A stretch of DNA of 59,776 nt from an uncultured Eggerthellaceae bacterium. Lineage in GTDB: Bacteria > Actinomycetota > Coriobacteriia > Coriobacteriales > Eggerthellaceae. Below the pieces are notes generated by a model that was not told the DNA's origin, did not search any database, and saw only the letters and a program-made list of their open reading frames with translations. Location: positions 1 through 59,776 of the forward strand of contig CAJTXX010000009.1 of NCBI GenBank assembly GCA_910584145.1. The letters run 5' to 3'. Positions 27,200 to 35,588 of the stretch are shown here, piece after piece (positions within the stretch are counted from its first letter, which is position 1; every line of letters begins with the position of its first letter). Made by a program: the position numbers and the translations under genes.

Positions 27200-29530
27200 A
27201 TGCCACAAGCCATCATCAAGCGCGACGGCCGCAAGACCGAATTCCACGAAGAGAAGATAGCCGCCGCCATCGAGAAGGCATTCCAGGCATGCGCAGCCAT
27301 GCAGGACCGCGAGACCGCCGATCAGATAGCCCGCAAGGTCGCCCAGAAGATCGACGAGGGCGCCATCGAGGGCATCCCCACGGTTGAGGGCGTGCAAGAC
27401 CTGGTGGAGGAGACGCTGATCGAGAGCGGCTTCGTGCAGACCGCCAAGTCCTACATCCTGTACCGTGCCGAGCGCAGCCGCGTGCGCGACGTGAACAGCC
27501 GCCTCATCCAGACGCTGAAGGACATCACGTTCAGCAAGGCGTCCGATTCCGACCTGAAGCGCGAGAACGCCAACATCAACGCCGACACGGCCATGGGCAC
27601 CATGCTCAAGTACGGTTCCGAGTCGGCCAAGCAGTTCTACGAGATGTGCGTCATCGACCCGCGCTTCGCCAAGGCGCACCGCGAGGGCGACATCCACATC
27701 CACGACATGGACTTCTACACGCTGACCACTACGTGCTGCCAGATCGAGCTGAAGAAGCTGTTCAAGGGCGGGTTCTCCACCGGGCACGGCGTGCTGCGCG
27801 AGCCGAACGACATCGCCAGCTACACGGCGCTGGCGTGCATCGCCATCCAGAGCAACCAGAACGACCAGCACGGCGGCCAGAGCGTGTGCGACTTCGACTA
27901 CGGCCTGGCCGTGGGCGTCAGCAAGACGCACCGCCGCCTGTTCAAGAAGCACATGGCCGAGGCTATCGACCTGCTGTGCGACGTGGCGGACGAGCGCGAG
28001 CTGGCCGAGAGCGTGCTGGCTTCTGTGGAAGAGGCTACGGGCGAGTGGGCGTCGCTCGACATGAGCGACGAGTTCCGCACGCAGCTCGAGCAGCAGCTCT
28101 CTGCGGCGGGCATCGCTGAGGACACCATCGCCGCCATCATCGGCTACAGCAAGAAGAACGCCGCGCGCGACACCGACCGCGCCACGTTCCAGGCGATGGA
28201 GGCGCTGGTGCACAACCTGAACACCATGCACAGCCGCGCCGGTGCGCAGACGCCGTTCTCCAGCGTGAACTACGGCATGGACACCAGCCCCGAGGGCCGC
28301 ATGGTCATAAAGAACATGCTGCTGGCCACCGAGCAGGGTCTGGGTGGCGGCGAGACGCCGATCTTCCCCGTGCAGATCTTCCGTGTGAAGGAAGGCGTGA
28401 ACTACAACCCCACCGACCCGAACTACGACCTGTTCAAGCTGGCCATCCACTGCTCGGCGAAGCGCCTGTTCCCGAACTTCAGCTTCCTTGATGCGCCGTT
28501 CAACGCGCAGTACTACAAGGGCACGCCGGAGACGGAGATAGCCTACATGGGCTGCCGCACGCGCGTCATGGGCAACGTGTTCGACCCCGAGCGCGAGGTG
28601 ACGCCCGGCCGTGGCAACCTGTCGTTCACGTCCATCAACCTGCCGCGCCTGGCGCTGCGGGCGAAGGGCGACCTCGACCTGTTCTTCGACCTGCTCGACT
28701 CGAAGCTCGCGCTAGTCACCAAGCAGCTCGACGAGCGCTTCGAGATCCAGGCCAAGAAGAAGGTGTACAACGCGCCGTTCCTGATGGGGCAGGGCGTGTG
28801 GATAGATTCCGAGAAGCTGGCCTACGACGAGGAGCAGCGCGAGGTGCTGAAGCACGGCACGCTGACCACGGGCTTCATCGGCCTAGCCGAGTGCCTGGTG
28901 GCGCTGACCGGCAAGCATCACGGCGAATCCGAGGAGTCGCAGCGCCTGGGCCTGGAGATAATCGGGCACATGCGCAACTACTGCGATGCTGTGTCGCGCG
29001 AGCGCGGCATGAACTACTCGCTGATAGCGACGCCGGCCGAGGGCCTGTCGGGCCGCTTCGTGCGCATCGACCGCGAGCGCTACGGCTCCATCCCCGGCGT
29101 TACCGACCACGACTTCTACACCAATGGCTTCCACGTGCCGGTGTACTACGACATAACCGCGTTCGACAAGATTGCTGTTGAGGCGCCGTACCACGCGCTG
29201 ACGAACGGCGGGCACATCAGCTACATCGAGCTCGATGGCGACCCGACCGAGAACCTGGAGGCGTTCGAGTCGGTCATCCGCTACATGAAGGAGAGCGGCA
29301 TGGGGTATGGCTCCATCAACCACCCCGTCGACCGCGACCCGGTGTGCGGGTACAACGGCATCATCGGCGATAGCTGCCCGAAGTGCGGGCGCACGGAAGA
29401 CGATGGCAACCAGGGCTTCGAGCGCATCCGTCGCATCACCGGGTATCTGGTGGGCACGCTCGACCGCTTCAACGACGCCAAGCGCGCCGAGGAGAGCGAG
29501 CGCGTGAAGCACAACATCCCGTCCGACTAG
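27200..29530 (+). CDS. nrdD: Anaerobic (class III) ribonucleoside-triphosphate reductase
   Basis: 776 residues from the ATG after GGGAGCAGG; the frame is open upstream without a ribosome site. Residues about 1-95 are an ATP-cone (IIKRDGRKTEFHEEKI). The body has NrdD blocks such as HIHDMDFY and NYNPTDPNYDLFKLA. The C-terminus holds the zinc site (CPKCG, Cys726 and Cys729) and the glycyl-radical loop RRITGYLVG (Gly748). It makes deoxyribonucleotides without oxygen and depends on NrdG. Presence of only the oxygen-sensitive enzyme here fits an anaerobe. A strong terminator follows. Confidence 0.96.
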   Translation: MPQAIIKRDGRKTEFHEEKIAAAIEKAFQACAAMQDRETADQIARKVAQKIDEGAIEGIPTVEGVQDLVEETLIESGFVQTAKSYILYRAERSRVRDVNSRLIQTLKDITFSKASDSDLKRENANINADTAMGTMLKYGSESAKQFYEMCVIDPRFAKAHREGDIHIHDMDFYTLTTTCCQIELKKLFKGGFSTGHGVLREPNDIASYTALACIAIQSNQNDQHGGQSVCDFDYGLAVGVSKTHRRLFKKHMAEAIDLLCDVADERELAESVLASVEEATGEWASLDMSDEFRTQLEQQLSAAGIAEDTIAAIIGYSKKNAARDTDRATFQAMEALVHNLNTMHSRAGAQTPFSSVNYGMDTSPEGRMVIKNMLLATEQGLGGGETPIFPVQIFRVKEGVNYNPTDPNYDLFKLAIHCSAKRLFPNFSFLDAPFNAQYYKGTPETEIAYMGCRTRVMGNVFDPEREVTPGRGNLSFTSINLPRLALRAKGDLDLFFDLLDSKLALVTKQLDERFEIQAKKKVYNAPFLMGQGVWIDSEKLAYDEEQREVLKHGTLTTGFIGLAECLVALTGKHHGESEESQRLGLEIIGHMRNYCDAVSRERGMNYSLIATPAEGLSGRFVRIDRERYGSIPGVTDHDFYTNGFHVPVYYDITAFDKIAVEAPYHALTNGGHISYIELDGDPTENLEAFESVIRYMKESGMGYGSINHPVDRDPVCGYNGIIGDSCPKCGRTEDDGNQGFERIRRITGYLVGTLDRFNDAKRAEESERVKHNIPSD

Positions 29531-29588
29531 CAGCCAGACGAGCTGGCGCTGCGAAGGCCGGCGAGCACCTCGTCTTCGCATTCAAGCT

Positions 29589-29627
29589 CCCTGCCGCCGC
29601 GCAAAAGGCGTGCGGCAGGGGGCTTTT
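29589..29627 (+). terminator. Intrinsic terminator after nrdD
   Basis: A GCCGC-rich stem (29589-29597 with 29612-29620, extended inside by a partly paired region around an AAAA loop) is followed by GGCTTTTT. Confidence 0.8.
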
Positions 29628-29674
29628 TCATGTCTCGGGTGCTGGCCGGGGCGCTATGAACGGCTTGAGAGCTC

Positions 29675-29944
29675 TTAAGAAACGGTGCCGTAGACCTGGC
29701 CCCAGGCGTGGCCGGTTATGGCTGAGTTGAGCTGCGTGGTCAGGCGTTCGCGGGTGTAGTCGCCGGGAGGCAGCAGGTTCACGATGCGCGTCAGGTCGTC
29801 GGGCAGGTCGGCGGCTTCGGCGGCGAGCACCGCTTGGAGCCGCGTGATGGTGTCGTCCTCGGACAGGCCGTGGAACAGGTTCTCGACGACGGCTTGGAGG
29901 TCGCCGTAGTATTCGCTCTTGTCGATGTTCGTGCCGTGTGCCAC
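29675..29944 (-). CDS. Hypothetical 89-residue protein
   Basis: It starts at GTG after AAAGGAG (MAHGTNIDKSEYYGDLQ). The sequence is mostly helical and acidic, with no membrane segment, cysteine motif or family that I recognise. It begins 18 bases after the homocysteine-methyltransferase-like gene, so they probably share a transcript and perhaps a task. Confidence 0.65.
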   Translation of the reverse strand: MAHGTNIDKSEYYGDLQAVVENLFHGLSEDDTITRLQAVLAAEAADLPDDLTRIVNLLPPGDYTRERLTTQLNSAITGHAWGQVYGTVS

Positions 29945-29962
29945 GGGGCTCCTTTCGCGCGG

Positions 29963-31021
29963 TCAGTTGAGGGCAGCCGCCACTTTCGCACGCAGCTGGG
30001 CGGCGAGGTCTTCCACGGGAAGCGGGCTTGCCGGTGCGGGCTCGGCCGGGCGGGCGGGGGTGTCTGCCACGTCCAGGTCGTCGGTGGCGGCGACGAGAGC
30101 GCCGGTGTATGACGGCGTGGCCTTGCCGGTGGCGCGCAGGAACTGCACGCCGGCCGCGCGCAGGGCGCAGGCGGCGTCCATCATATCCTCCGGTTGCGCG
30201 TAGGGTGCCTTGTCGCCGAGGGCCGTCTCGCCCTGGGCGCTCGCGGCTGCGGCGACGGTGCTCGCCAGCTCTTCCATCGTAGCCGCTGCGTCGATGTCAC
30301 CGATGAGGCCGCCTGCTGCGGGATGCACCTCGAGCTGTGCGAGCATCGGCAGGCAGGTGGCTTCGGCCAGGTCGGCGGCTATGCGGCAGGCGTCGTCCAG
30401 CGCGGCTGCGGTTTGGAAGCCGGCCACCTGGGCGCCGTACTCGGCCATGACCGCCGCCGCCTCGCGCAGCGTCTCGCCGCTGGGCATCAGGCCCTGCGCG
30501 TCGACATCCACCGATGCGAAGATGGGGGCATCGCTCACCTTCCGCATGCCTATCAGGGCGCATTTCAGATCGGCTATGCGCGTGAATCGGTTCAGGAAGA
30601 ACGCGTCGAAGCTCTCGTCCGCGAACAGCAGGGCGGCGCGTTTGTACTGGTCGGCGTTCTCATTCAGCGATGCCTTCGATGCCGTGTCGAGCGGCAGCCC
30701 GCAGGGGGTCAGCTCCACCAGTATGTGCTGTGGGCTCTGCGCCTGCACGATGCGCAGGGCCGCGCTCGCCAGCTCGGATGCTCGCTCGCGCATGCCGGTG
30801 TGCGCGAGGCGCGCCGGCGTCAGCGTGGCCGTGGGCGCTACCAGGCATTGCGCGCCCACCAGCGCGTCCAGCTTGTAGGCGTCTTCGAGCACCTCCGGTT
30901 CCAGCAGCAGGGTCAGGTCGCCGTCGCGCTCCACGTTCAGCCCCAGCCTCTCCATGCTGGTCATCACCGGCTCTGACAGCACCAGCATGTCCTTCATGAA
31001 ACGCAGTTGGATATCAGCCAT
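29963..31021 (-). CDS. Homocysteine S-methyltransferase-like protein lacking the zinc ligands
   Basis: 352 residues. The fold signature of the Hcy-methyltransferase barrel is recognisable: LVAPTATLTPARLAHTGM near 60-80, VELTPCGLPLD, then FLNRFTRIADLKCALIGMRK and PIFASVDVDAQG. Active members bind zinc through a Cys in 'GxNC' and a pair in 'GGCCGT'. Here the first site reads VAGFQT and the second reads FLRATGKATP, so all three cysteines are gone. A Pro/Ala linker and a short helical tail end the protein. It is therefore unlikely to be a methyltransferase of the usual kind; a corrinoid- or pterin-related scaffold or regulator is possible but unproven. AAGGG precedes the ATG. Confidence 0.7.
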   Translation of the reverse strand: MADIQLRFMKDMLVLSEPVMTSMERLGLNVERDGDLTLLLEPEVLEDAYKLDALVGAQCLVAPTATLTPARLAHTGMRERASELASAALRIVQAQSPQHILVELTPCGLPLDTASKASLNENADQYKRAALLFADESFDAFFLNRFTRIADLKCALIGMRKVSDAPIFASVDVDAQGLMPSGETLREAAAVMAEYGAQVAGFQTAAALDDACRIAADLAEATCLPMLAQLEVHPAAGGLIGDIDAAATMEELASTVAAAASAQGETALGDKAPYAQPEDMMDAACALRAAGVQFLRATGKATPSYTGALVAATDDLDVADTPARPAEPAPASPLPVEDLAAQLRAKVAAALN

Positions 31022-31145
31022 GGGGAACCCTTCGGTCGGGCGGCAGCAGCCGCGCGGATGCTCGCCTGCCAGTATACCCGAGCGCGCTCGGACGCTGTCG
31101 GGCGGCCGTTGCGCTGGGGGCCGGAGGGGGATGTGCGTCCCAGCT

Positions 31146-31195
31146 GGAGAGAGAGAGAGAGGGGGGGGGGGAGGGAGGAGGGAGGAGGGAGGAGG
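31146..31195 (+). repeat. 50-nt homopurine tract with (GA)7 and an 11-G run
   Basis: Every base from 31146 to 31195 is a purine: seven GA units (31147-31160), eleven Gs (31161-31171) and then GGAGGGAGGA-type repeats able to form a G-quadruplex or triplex. It lies in the 308-bp gap upstream of the methyltransferase-like gene. From about 31196 to 31290 the gap also holds degenerate units of about 21 bp built on GTGCGT and CGGGA. No gene is supported in 31022-31329. Confidence 0.85.
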
Positions 31196-31329
31196 TGTAC
31201 GTTCCGATCGGGAGGGTGCGTTTCGGCCGGGAAGGACGTGCGTCTCATCGGGAGGAACGAGCCTCAGCCGAGGGCGGCGCGTGTCCTCGTCGGAGAGATG
31301 CCGCGCGCGAACCGTGAAGATACGCGTCT

Positions 31330-33120
31330 CTAGTCGGCGACCTCGTCGAAGGCTCCGGTCTGGCGGTTCCAGAGGCGCGCGTAGGCGCCGCCGGCCTCCA
31401 CCAGCTCGGCATGCGAGCCGTCTTCCACGATGCGCCCGTGGCTGAGCACCACGATGCGGTCGAGGCTGGCCACGGTGGACAGGCGGTGCGCCACCACGAT
31501 GGTAGTGCGGTCGGCCATCAGCTTGCGCAGCGCGTCCTGCACGAGCGCTTCGCTCTCGCTGTCGAGCGCGCTGGTGGCCTCGTCGAGCACCAGTATGGGC
31601 GCATCGGTCAGCATGGCGCGCGCGATGGCGATGCGCTGCCGTTGTCCGCCCGACAGCTTCACCCCGCGCTCGCCGGTAAGGGTGTCGAACCCCTGCGGCA
31701 GCTGCTCGATGAACTCCAACGCATTCGCCCTTTCAGCCGCCGCGCGTATCTCGGCGGGGGTGGCGTCGGGTCGGCCATACGCGATGTTCTCGGCGATGGT
31801 GCGGTGGAACAGCATGGCCTCCTGCGGCACGTAGGCGATATTGCGGCGCAAGCTCTGCTGCGTCACGTCGGCCACGCTCTGCCCATCTACCAGGATGCTG
31901 CCCTGCTGGATGTCGGCCAACCGCAGCAACAGCTTGGTCAGCGTGGTCTTCCCCGCGCCGCTCGTGCCTACGAGCCCCACGCGCTGCCCGGCAGGGATAT
32001 GCAGGTTGAAGTCGTCGAACACCACGGTACGCACGCCCCCGTCGGTGTAGCTGAACCCGATATCGCAGAAGTCGATGTCGCCCAGCTCCACCACGAGCGG
32101 CCGCGCGCCCGGCGCGTCGGCCACCAGCCGCGGCTCGTCCAGCACGCTGGTCATGCCGCTCGCGTCGCCGAACACCTGGTTCAGCCGCTGTAAGCCGGTG
32201 TTGATGAAGTTGAATTGGTTCGTCAGCGTGTAGGTGTAGGTGAACATCATGATGAGCGTGCCGGCCGATATGCCGAACCACGCATTGCCGCCGGCGATGA
32301 ACACGCTGACCACGCTCATGATGGCCACGGTGATGCACGCGGTTATGACGCCGCGTGCGATGGACGACATCATGCGCTTGTGGTCGCGCGCCACCACGTC
32401 GCGGTTCGCCGTGTCGAACAGGTCGCGCTCGTAGTCTTCGCGACCGCACGTCTTCACCGCCAGTATGTTCGTGACGGCGTCGGACAGCTCGCCCGACAGG
32501 CGGTTCTGCGCGGCTGCCGCCTTCTCGTTCAGGTGCAGGATGCGCTTGTACATCAGGTACGAGATGCTGGCGTAGGCCACCAGGAGCACCATCAGTATGC
32601 CCACATACAGCGGCACGAGCGGCAACAGCAAGATACAGGTGAACGTGACAGAGCAGCACACCGGCAGGAAGGGGAACACGATGGTGTTCATCAGCAGCGT
32701 GTAGGCGCTCATGAATTTCGACGTCTGGCTGACCAGCGTGCCGCCGAAGCGGCTGGAGTGGAACGACATCGACTGGTTCGACAGCGCGTCGAACGACATG
32801 GTGGCGAGGTCGTAGTTCGCGGCTATCTGGAGCTTCCACGAGGCGTAGTCTTGTATCTTGCTGCACGCTTGGCCGCACACGTTGATGGCGATGAGCGCGG
32901 CGATGTAGGGGCCGAACACCGGCAGCACCTGGTCGGGGGCGACGTGGCCGGCAGCCACGCGGTCGACGATCAGGCTCATCACGTAGGGGTTGCCGTAGGT
33001 CAGCAACCCGACGAACCCGATGGTGGCCAGCATCAGCGTAACGAACAGCCCCAGATGGTTGCGGGTGGCTATCCAGAAATAGTGCAGCGTGCGCCGCGTT
33101 GTCGATCGATCGCGTTCCAT
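31330..33120 (-). CDS. ABC exporter, fused permease and ATPase
   Basis: 596 residues from ATG (MERDRSTTRRTLHYFW); the open frame extends upstream, but only into the inverted-repeat element. Six membrane helices occupy about 1-320. The nucleotide-binding domain has Walker A GTSGAGKTTL, Q-loop YVPQEAMLF, signature LSGGQRQRIA, Walker B ILVLDEATSALD and switch His in VVAHRLS. This is a half-transporter that works as a dimer and exports lipids, peptides or drugs; the substrate cannot be told. It is a single gene. A TATACT box lies six bases before the ATG, suggesting a leaderless transcript. Confidence 0.92.
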   Translation of the reverse strand: MERDRSTTRRTLHYFWIATRNHLGLFVTLMLATIGFVGLLTYGNPYVMSLIVDRVAAGHVAPDQVLPVFGPYIAALIAINVCGQACSKIQDYASWKLQIAANYDLATMSFDALSNQSMSFHSSRFGGTLVSQTSKFMSAYTLLMNTIVFPFLPVCCSVTFTCILLLPLVPLYVGILMVLLVAYASISYLMYKRILHLNEKAAAAQNRLSGELSDAVTNILAVKTCGREDYERDLFDTANRDVVARDHKRMMSSIARGVITACITVAIMSVVSVFIAGGNAWFGISAGTLIMMFTYTYTLTNQFNFINTGLQRLNQVFGDASGMTSVLDEPRLVADAPGARPLVVELGDIDFCDIGFSYTDGGVRTVVFDDFNLHIPAGQRVGLVGTSGAGKTTLTKLLLRLADIQQGSILVDGQSVADVTQQSLRRNIAYVPQEAMLFHRTIAENIAYGRPDATPAEIRAAAERANALEFIEQLPQGFDTLTGERGVKLSGGQRQRIAIARAMLTDAPILVLDEATSALDSESEALVQDALRKLMADRTTIVVAHRLSTVASLDRIVVLSHGRIVEDGSHAELVEAGGAYARLWNRQTGAFDEVAD

Positions 33121-33126
33121 TCGCCC

Positions 33127-33132
33127 AGTATA
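33127..33132 (-). promoter_or_regulatory. -10 box of the ABC exporter, probably leaderless
   Basis: Minus strand reads TATACT-GGGCGA-ATG, the same geometry as at nrdG. No ribosome site is seen between box and start. Confidence 0.4.
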
Positions 33133-33178
33133 GCGTGGCCGCACCACGGCGGCGATGCGAAAGGCAGACCGCTGGCTC

Positions 33179-33315
33179 AGTAAAAAATGCACGATGTGTG
33201 ACAAAAGCAAGTAAAAAAGCGCCGATGTGCGACATTTTCACCTTGCTTTGATGCCGAATGAGAGAAAACTCGATGATTTTGGCTATTTGTTGTCACACAT
33301 CGTGCATTTTTTACT
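33179..33315. repeat. Family B inverted-repeat element, copy 1
   Basis: The outer arms (33179-33204 and 33290-33315) are perfect 26-bp inverted repeats with core GATGTGTGACAA and a T6/A6 edge. A third, diverged copy of the same unit lies inside at 33210-33237 in direct orientation to the left arm. The rest of the 33121-33564 gap shows no gene. A second element of the same layout is at 35394-35532. Confidence 0.85.
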
Positions 33316-33564
33316 AGAGGTACCCCCAGGGAAGCTTTAGATATGCCGCCTGCGCATGCTGCGCGCCTCGTGTGTTGCTTCTATCCAGATGGTGGCTGAG
33401 ATTCACATGCCCAGCGACCGGGGCTCATATAGCAGATGAGGAGGGAATGCCCGGGCGACACGACCACCGCGACCGTCACGAGGCGCGCATGCCGCAACCA
33501 TTGCGAACGTCATGAGCTGCGACTGCCGTGGCCGTCACGAGGCTGAACCGTGCATTGCGCCGTT

Positions 33565-34590
33565 TCAGCGAAACGCAATCGGCAGCTTGAGCTGGCGCCT
33601 CAGTTCGATTTGCCGCTCACGATAGCGTTCGACAGTGATGCGGAATTGCTTCCCGCGGCTCTTCGCGATGGAGGCCGCTATGACATCCATAGCAGCGATG
33701 CTGTCGAGCTCGTCGTTCGTGATCGAGACCACCGTGCATCCCATCGCGCGGAGCGCGTTCGCTCTCCGAGAATCGTTGATGCGGCTGCGCTCGTTGCTGT
33801 GGAATTCTTGGCTCTGATATTCGACATCCAGTTTGGCATCTTTCCAAAAGAGGTCACAGCGGAATGAGCGGCGGCCTGCGATCGAGCGCGCCTCGCGCGT
33901 TGCGGGCAGCTTGTGGTTCATGAGAGGGGAGCCGAGTCCGTACCCTCCCAGCCGCATGGGGAGGGCGAGCAGGATAGCGGTCTGCGTTTCGCGGGGCGAT
34001 GCGGAGCCGTCGCTGATATAAGCCAGCGCTCGTTGCGCGCGTCGTGCTCCCGCAAGGTGCGGGTTCGTCCCTATGAATGCGGAGAGCTGTGCCGAGGTTG
34101 TCAGGGGGTGCTGGTCGAAGATGGTGTCTGTGCTGGGTGCGCCGCTCCGGTAGGTTCCGCACAATCTGAAGCCGAGCTCGACGAGCTGTGCGAAAGGCAG
34201 GCGGGTAGCCATCTGCACGAGAACAGCGGGTGCTGTGGGTATGAGCAAGTGCTCTGCTAGGTTGATCTGTGAGGCGCCTCTGATGCGCACAGAGGAGCGA
34301 TGGATATGCCAGGGCTTGACTGGCCGGCAGCGTTGCGCTCCGACCATGATATGTAACGGTTTCTCCGGTGGACAGGGAAGGAGCGCGTTGAGCTGCGCTT
34401 CCGCTCGGAGCAGATCGGGTTTTCGCGGTGCAGGTTGCATGGGGTCGGCCTTTTGCAGCTTCCCGGCGCGAAGGATGCTTGGTGGCAGCTGGAAGAGCAC
34501 GCTCAAGGCGGTTTCATAGCCGAGATGGACGTTCCGGGGCTCATGTGGTGTGCGAGATGCGATAGGTGATGACGTTCGCAATTCAGGCAT
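33565..34590 (-). CDS. DUF559-like (restriction-fold) domain protein
   Basis: 341 residues, start chosen at the ATG behind GAAAGAGG; the frame continues 21 codons further upstream. The N-terminal 240 residues are of unknown fold. The C-terminal 110 residues read RCDLFWKDAKLDVEYQSQ, then RRANALRAMGCTVVSITNDEL, matching the DUF559 / PD-(D/E)xK pattern with Asp and Glu-x-Gln where catalytic residues would be. Such proteins are common orphans in actinobacteria; the nuclease role is inferred. Flanked on both sides by family B repeats. Confidence 0.65.
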   Translation of the reverse strand: MPELRTSSPIASRTPHEPRNVHLGYETALSVLFQLPPSILRAGKLQKADPMQPAPRKPDLLRAEAQLNALLPCPPEKPLHIMVGAQRCRPVKPWHIHRSSVRIRGASQINLAEHLLIPTAPAVLVQMATRLPFAQLVELGFRLCGTYRSGAPSTDTIFDQHPLTTSAQLSAFIGTNPHLAGARRAQRALAYISDGSASPRETQTAILLALPMRLGGYGLGSPLMNHKLPATREARSIAGRRSFRCDLFWKDAKLDVEYQSQEFHSNERSRINDSRRANALRAMGCTVVSITNDELDSIAAMDVIAASIAKSRGKQFRITVERYRERQIELRRQLKLPIAFR

Positions 34591-34826
34591 AGTTCGACCT
34601 CTTTCATCCTTGGGGCGAAGAGGATCTTGCATGCCTTGGATACTCGAGGGCAAGGAACGACCCTCGAGATGCGGGCCGATGCGAGGGCACCGGGGCGTGC
34701 ACTGGCTCTGTGGCGATATAGTCTAGCACAGAGCTAGCAGTGCGGTAGGGGAGCGGTTGCTCGTGGATGGTCGCGTTGGCGTGTTCGCGTGGCTGGCCGG
34801 CGCTTGCTGTCGGCGTGGGCGCCCGC

Positions 34827-35336
34827 TCAGAGCGTGCGGTAGAAGATATGCATGTCCTCGAAGCCGGCGTTGGTGCGATATCCCTCGGGGATGGTGCCGA
34901 TGCGCTGGAATCCGCAGCTCTCGTACAGGGCGATGGCGCTCGTGTTCGTGGCCACTACGGCGTTGAACTGGATGCCGTGGAAGCCGAGCTGAGCCGCCTT
35001 CTCGATGGACGCCTGCACCAACTGCCGCCCCACGCCGTGGCCGCGCGCGTCGGAGGCGACCATGTAGCCGCAGTTCGCCACGTGGGCGCAGCGCCCCTTG
35101 CCGTTCGGGTGCAGCAGATAGAGGCCAACGATGCGCGGCGCCCGCTCTTCTGATGCTTGCGACTGCTCAGGCGCCTCTCCGGCCACGCCCATGAACGACT
35201 GGCTCTCGGCCATGCGGCGCATACCGTCTTCGTCCAGCCGCTCTTCGTCGGGAAAGAACGTGCCGGCATCGATCACGTCATTCCAGATAGCGGCCATCGC
35301 CGGCAGGTCTTGCTCCGTCCATTCCCGAATCTGCAT
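34827..35336 (-). CDS. GNAT-family N-acetyltransferase
   Basis: 169 residues, AAAAGGAG before the ATG. MQIREWTEQDLPAMAAIWND is the usual N-terminal strand and helix. The acetyl-CoA binding motif A is YMVASDARGHGVGRQLVQ (R/Q-x2-G-x-G/A type). The C-terminal NTSAIALYESCGFQRIGT is the standard motif B. It resembles phosphinothricin/L-amino-acid acetyltransferase-type GNATs; the substrate is unknown. Confidence 0.88.
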   Translation of the reverse strand: MQIREWTEQDLPAMAAIWNDVIDAGTFFPDEERLDEDGMRRMAESQSFMGVAGEAPEQSQASEERAPRIVGLYLLHPNGKGRCAHVANCGYMVASDARGHGVGRQLVQASIEKAAQLGFHGIQFNAVVATNTSAIALYESCGFQRIGTIPEGYRTNAGFEDMHIFYRTL

Positions 35337-35393
35337 GCGATGCTCCTTTTGATCTCGCTCCGCCGCAGGGGCGCACGGCGAAGCGCGGGCGAT

Positions 35394-35532
35394 CAGTAAA
35401 AAAGACGAGATATGTTACAAAATCTAGCAGAAAACAGCCGATGTGTGACAGCTTCGAGCGAATATGCCTTCGCGATCGCGAATACACGGCGAAATCAGGC
35501 TGATTTTGTCACACATCTCGCTCTTTTTACTG
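35394..35532. repeat. Family B inverted-repeat element, copy 2
   Basis: Outer arms at 35394-35424 and 35502-35532 are 31-bp imperfect inverted repeats (core GATGTGTGACAAAATC on the right arm). An internal diverged unit is at 35426-35454. Layout and core match copy 1 at 33179-33315. It lies just upstream of the GNAT gene. The copies bracket 33565-35336. Confidence 0.8.
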
Positions 35533-35588
35533 AAAGATGCTTCTCGGGGCGGACAACGGCGAGGCTCGCTTGCAGCGGGCAGCCGCGG

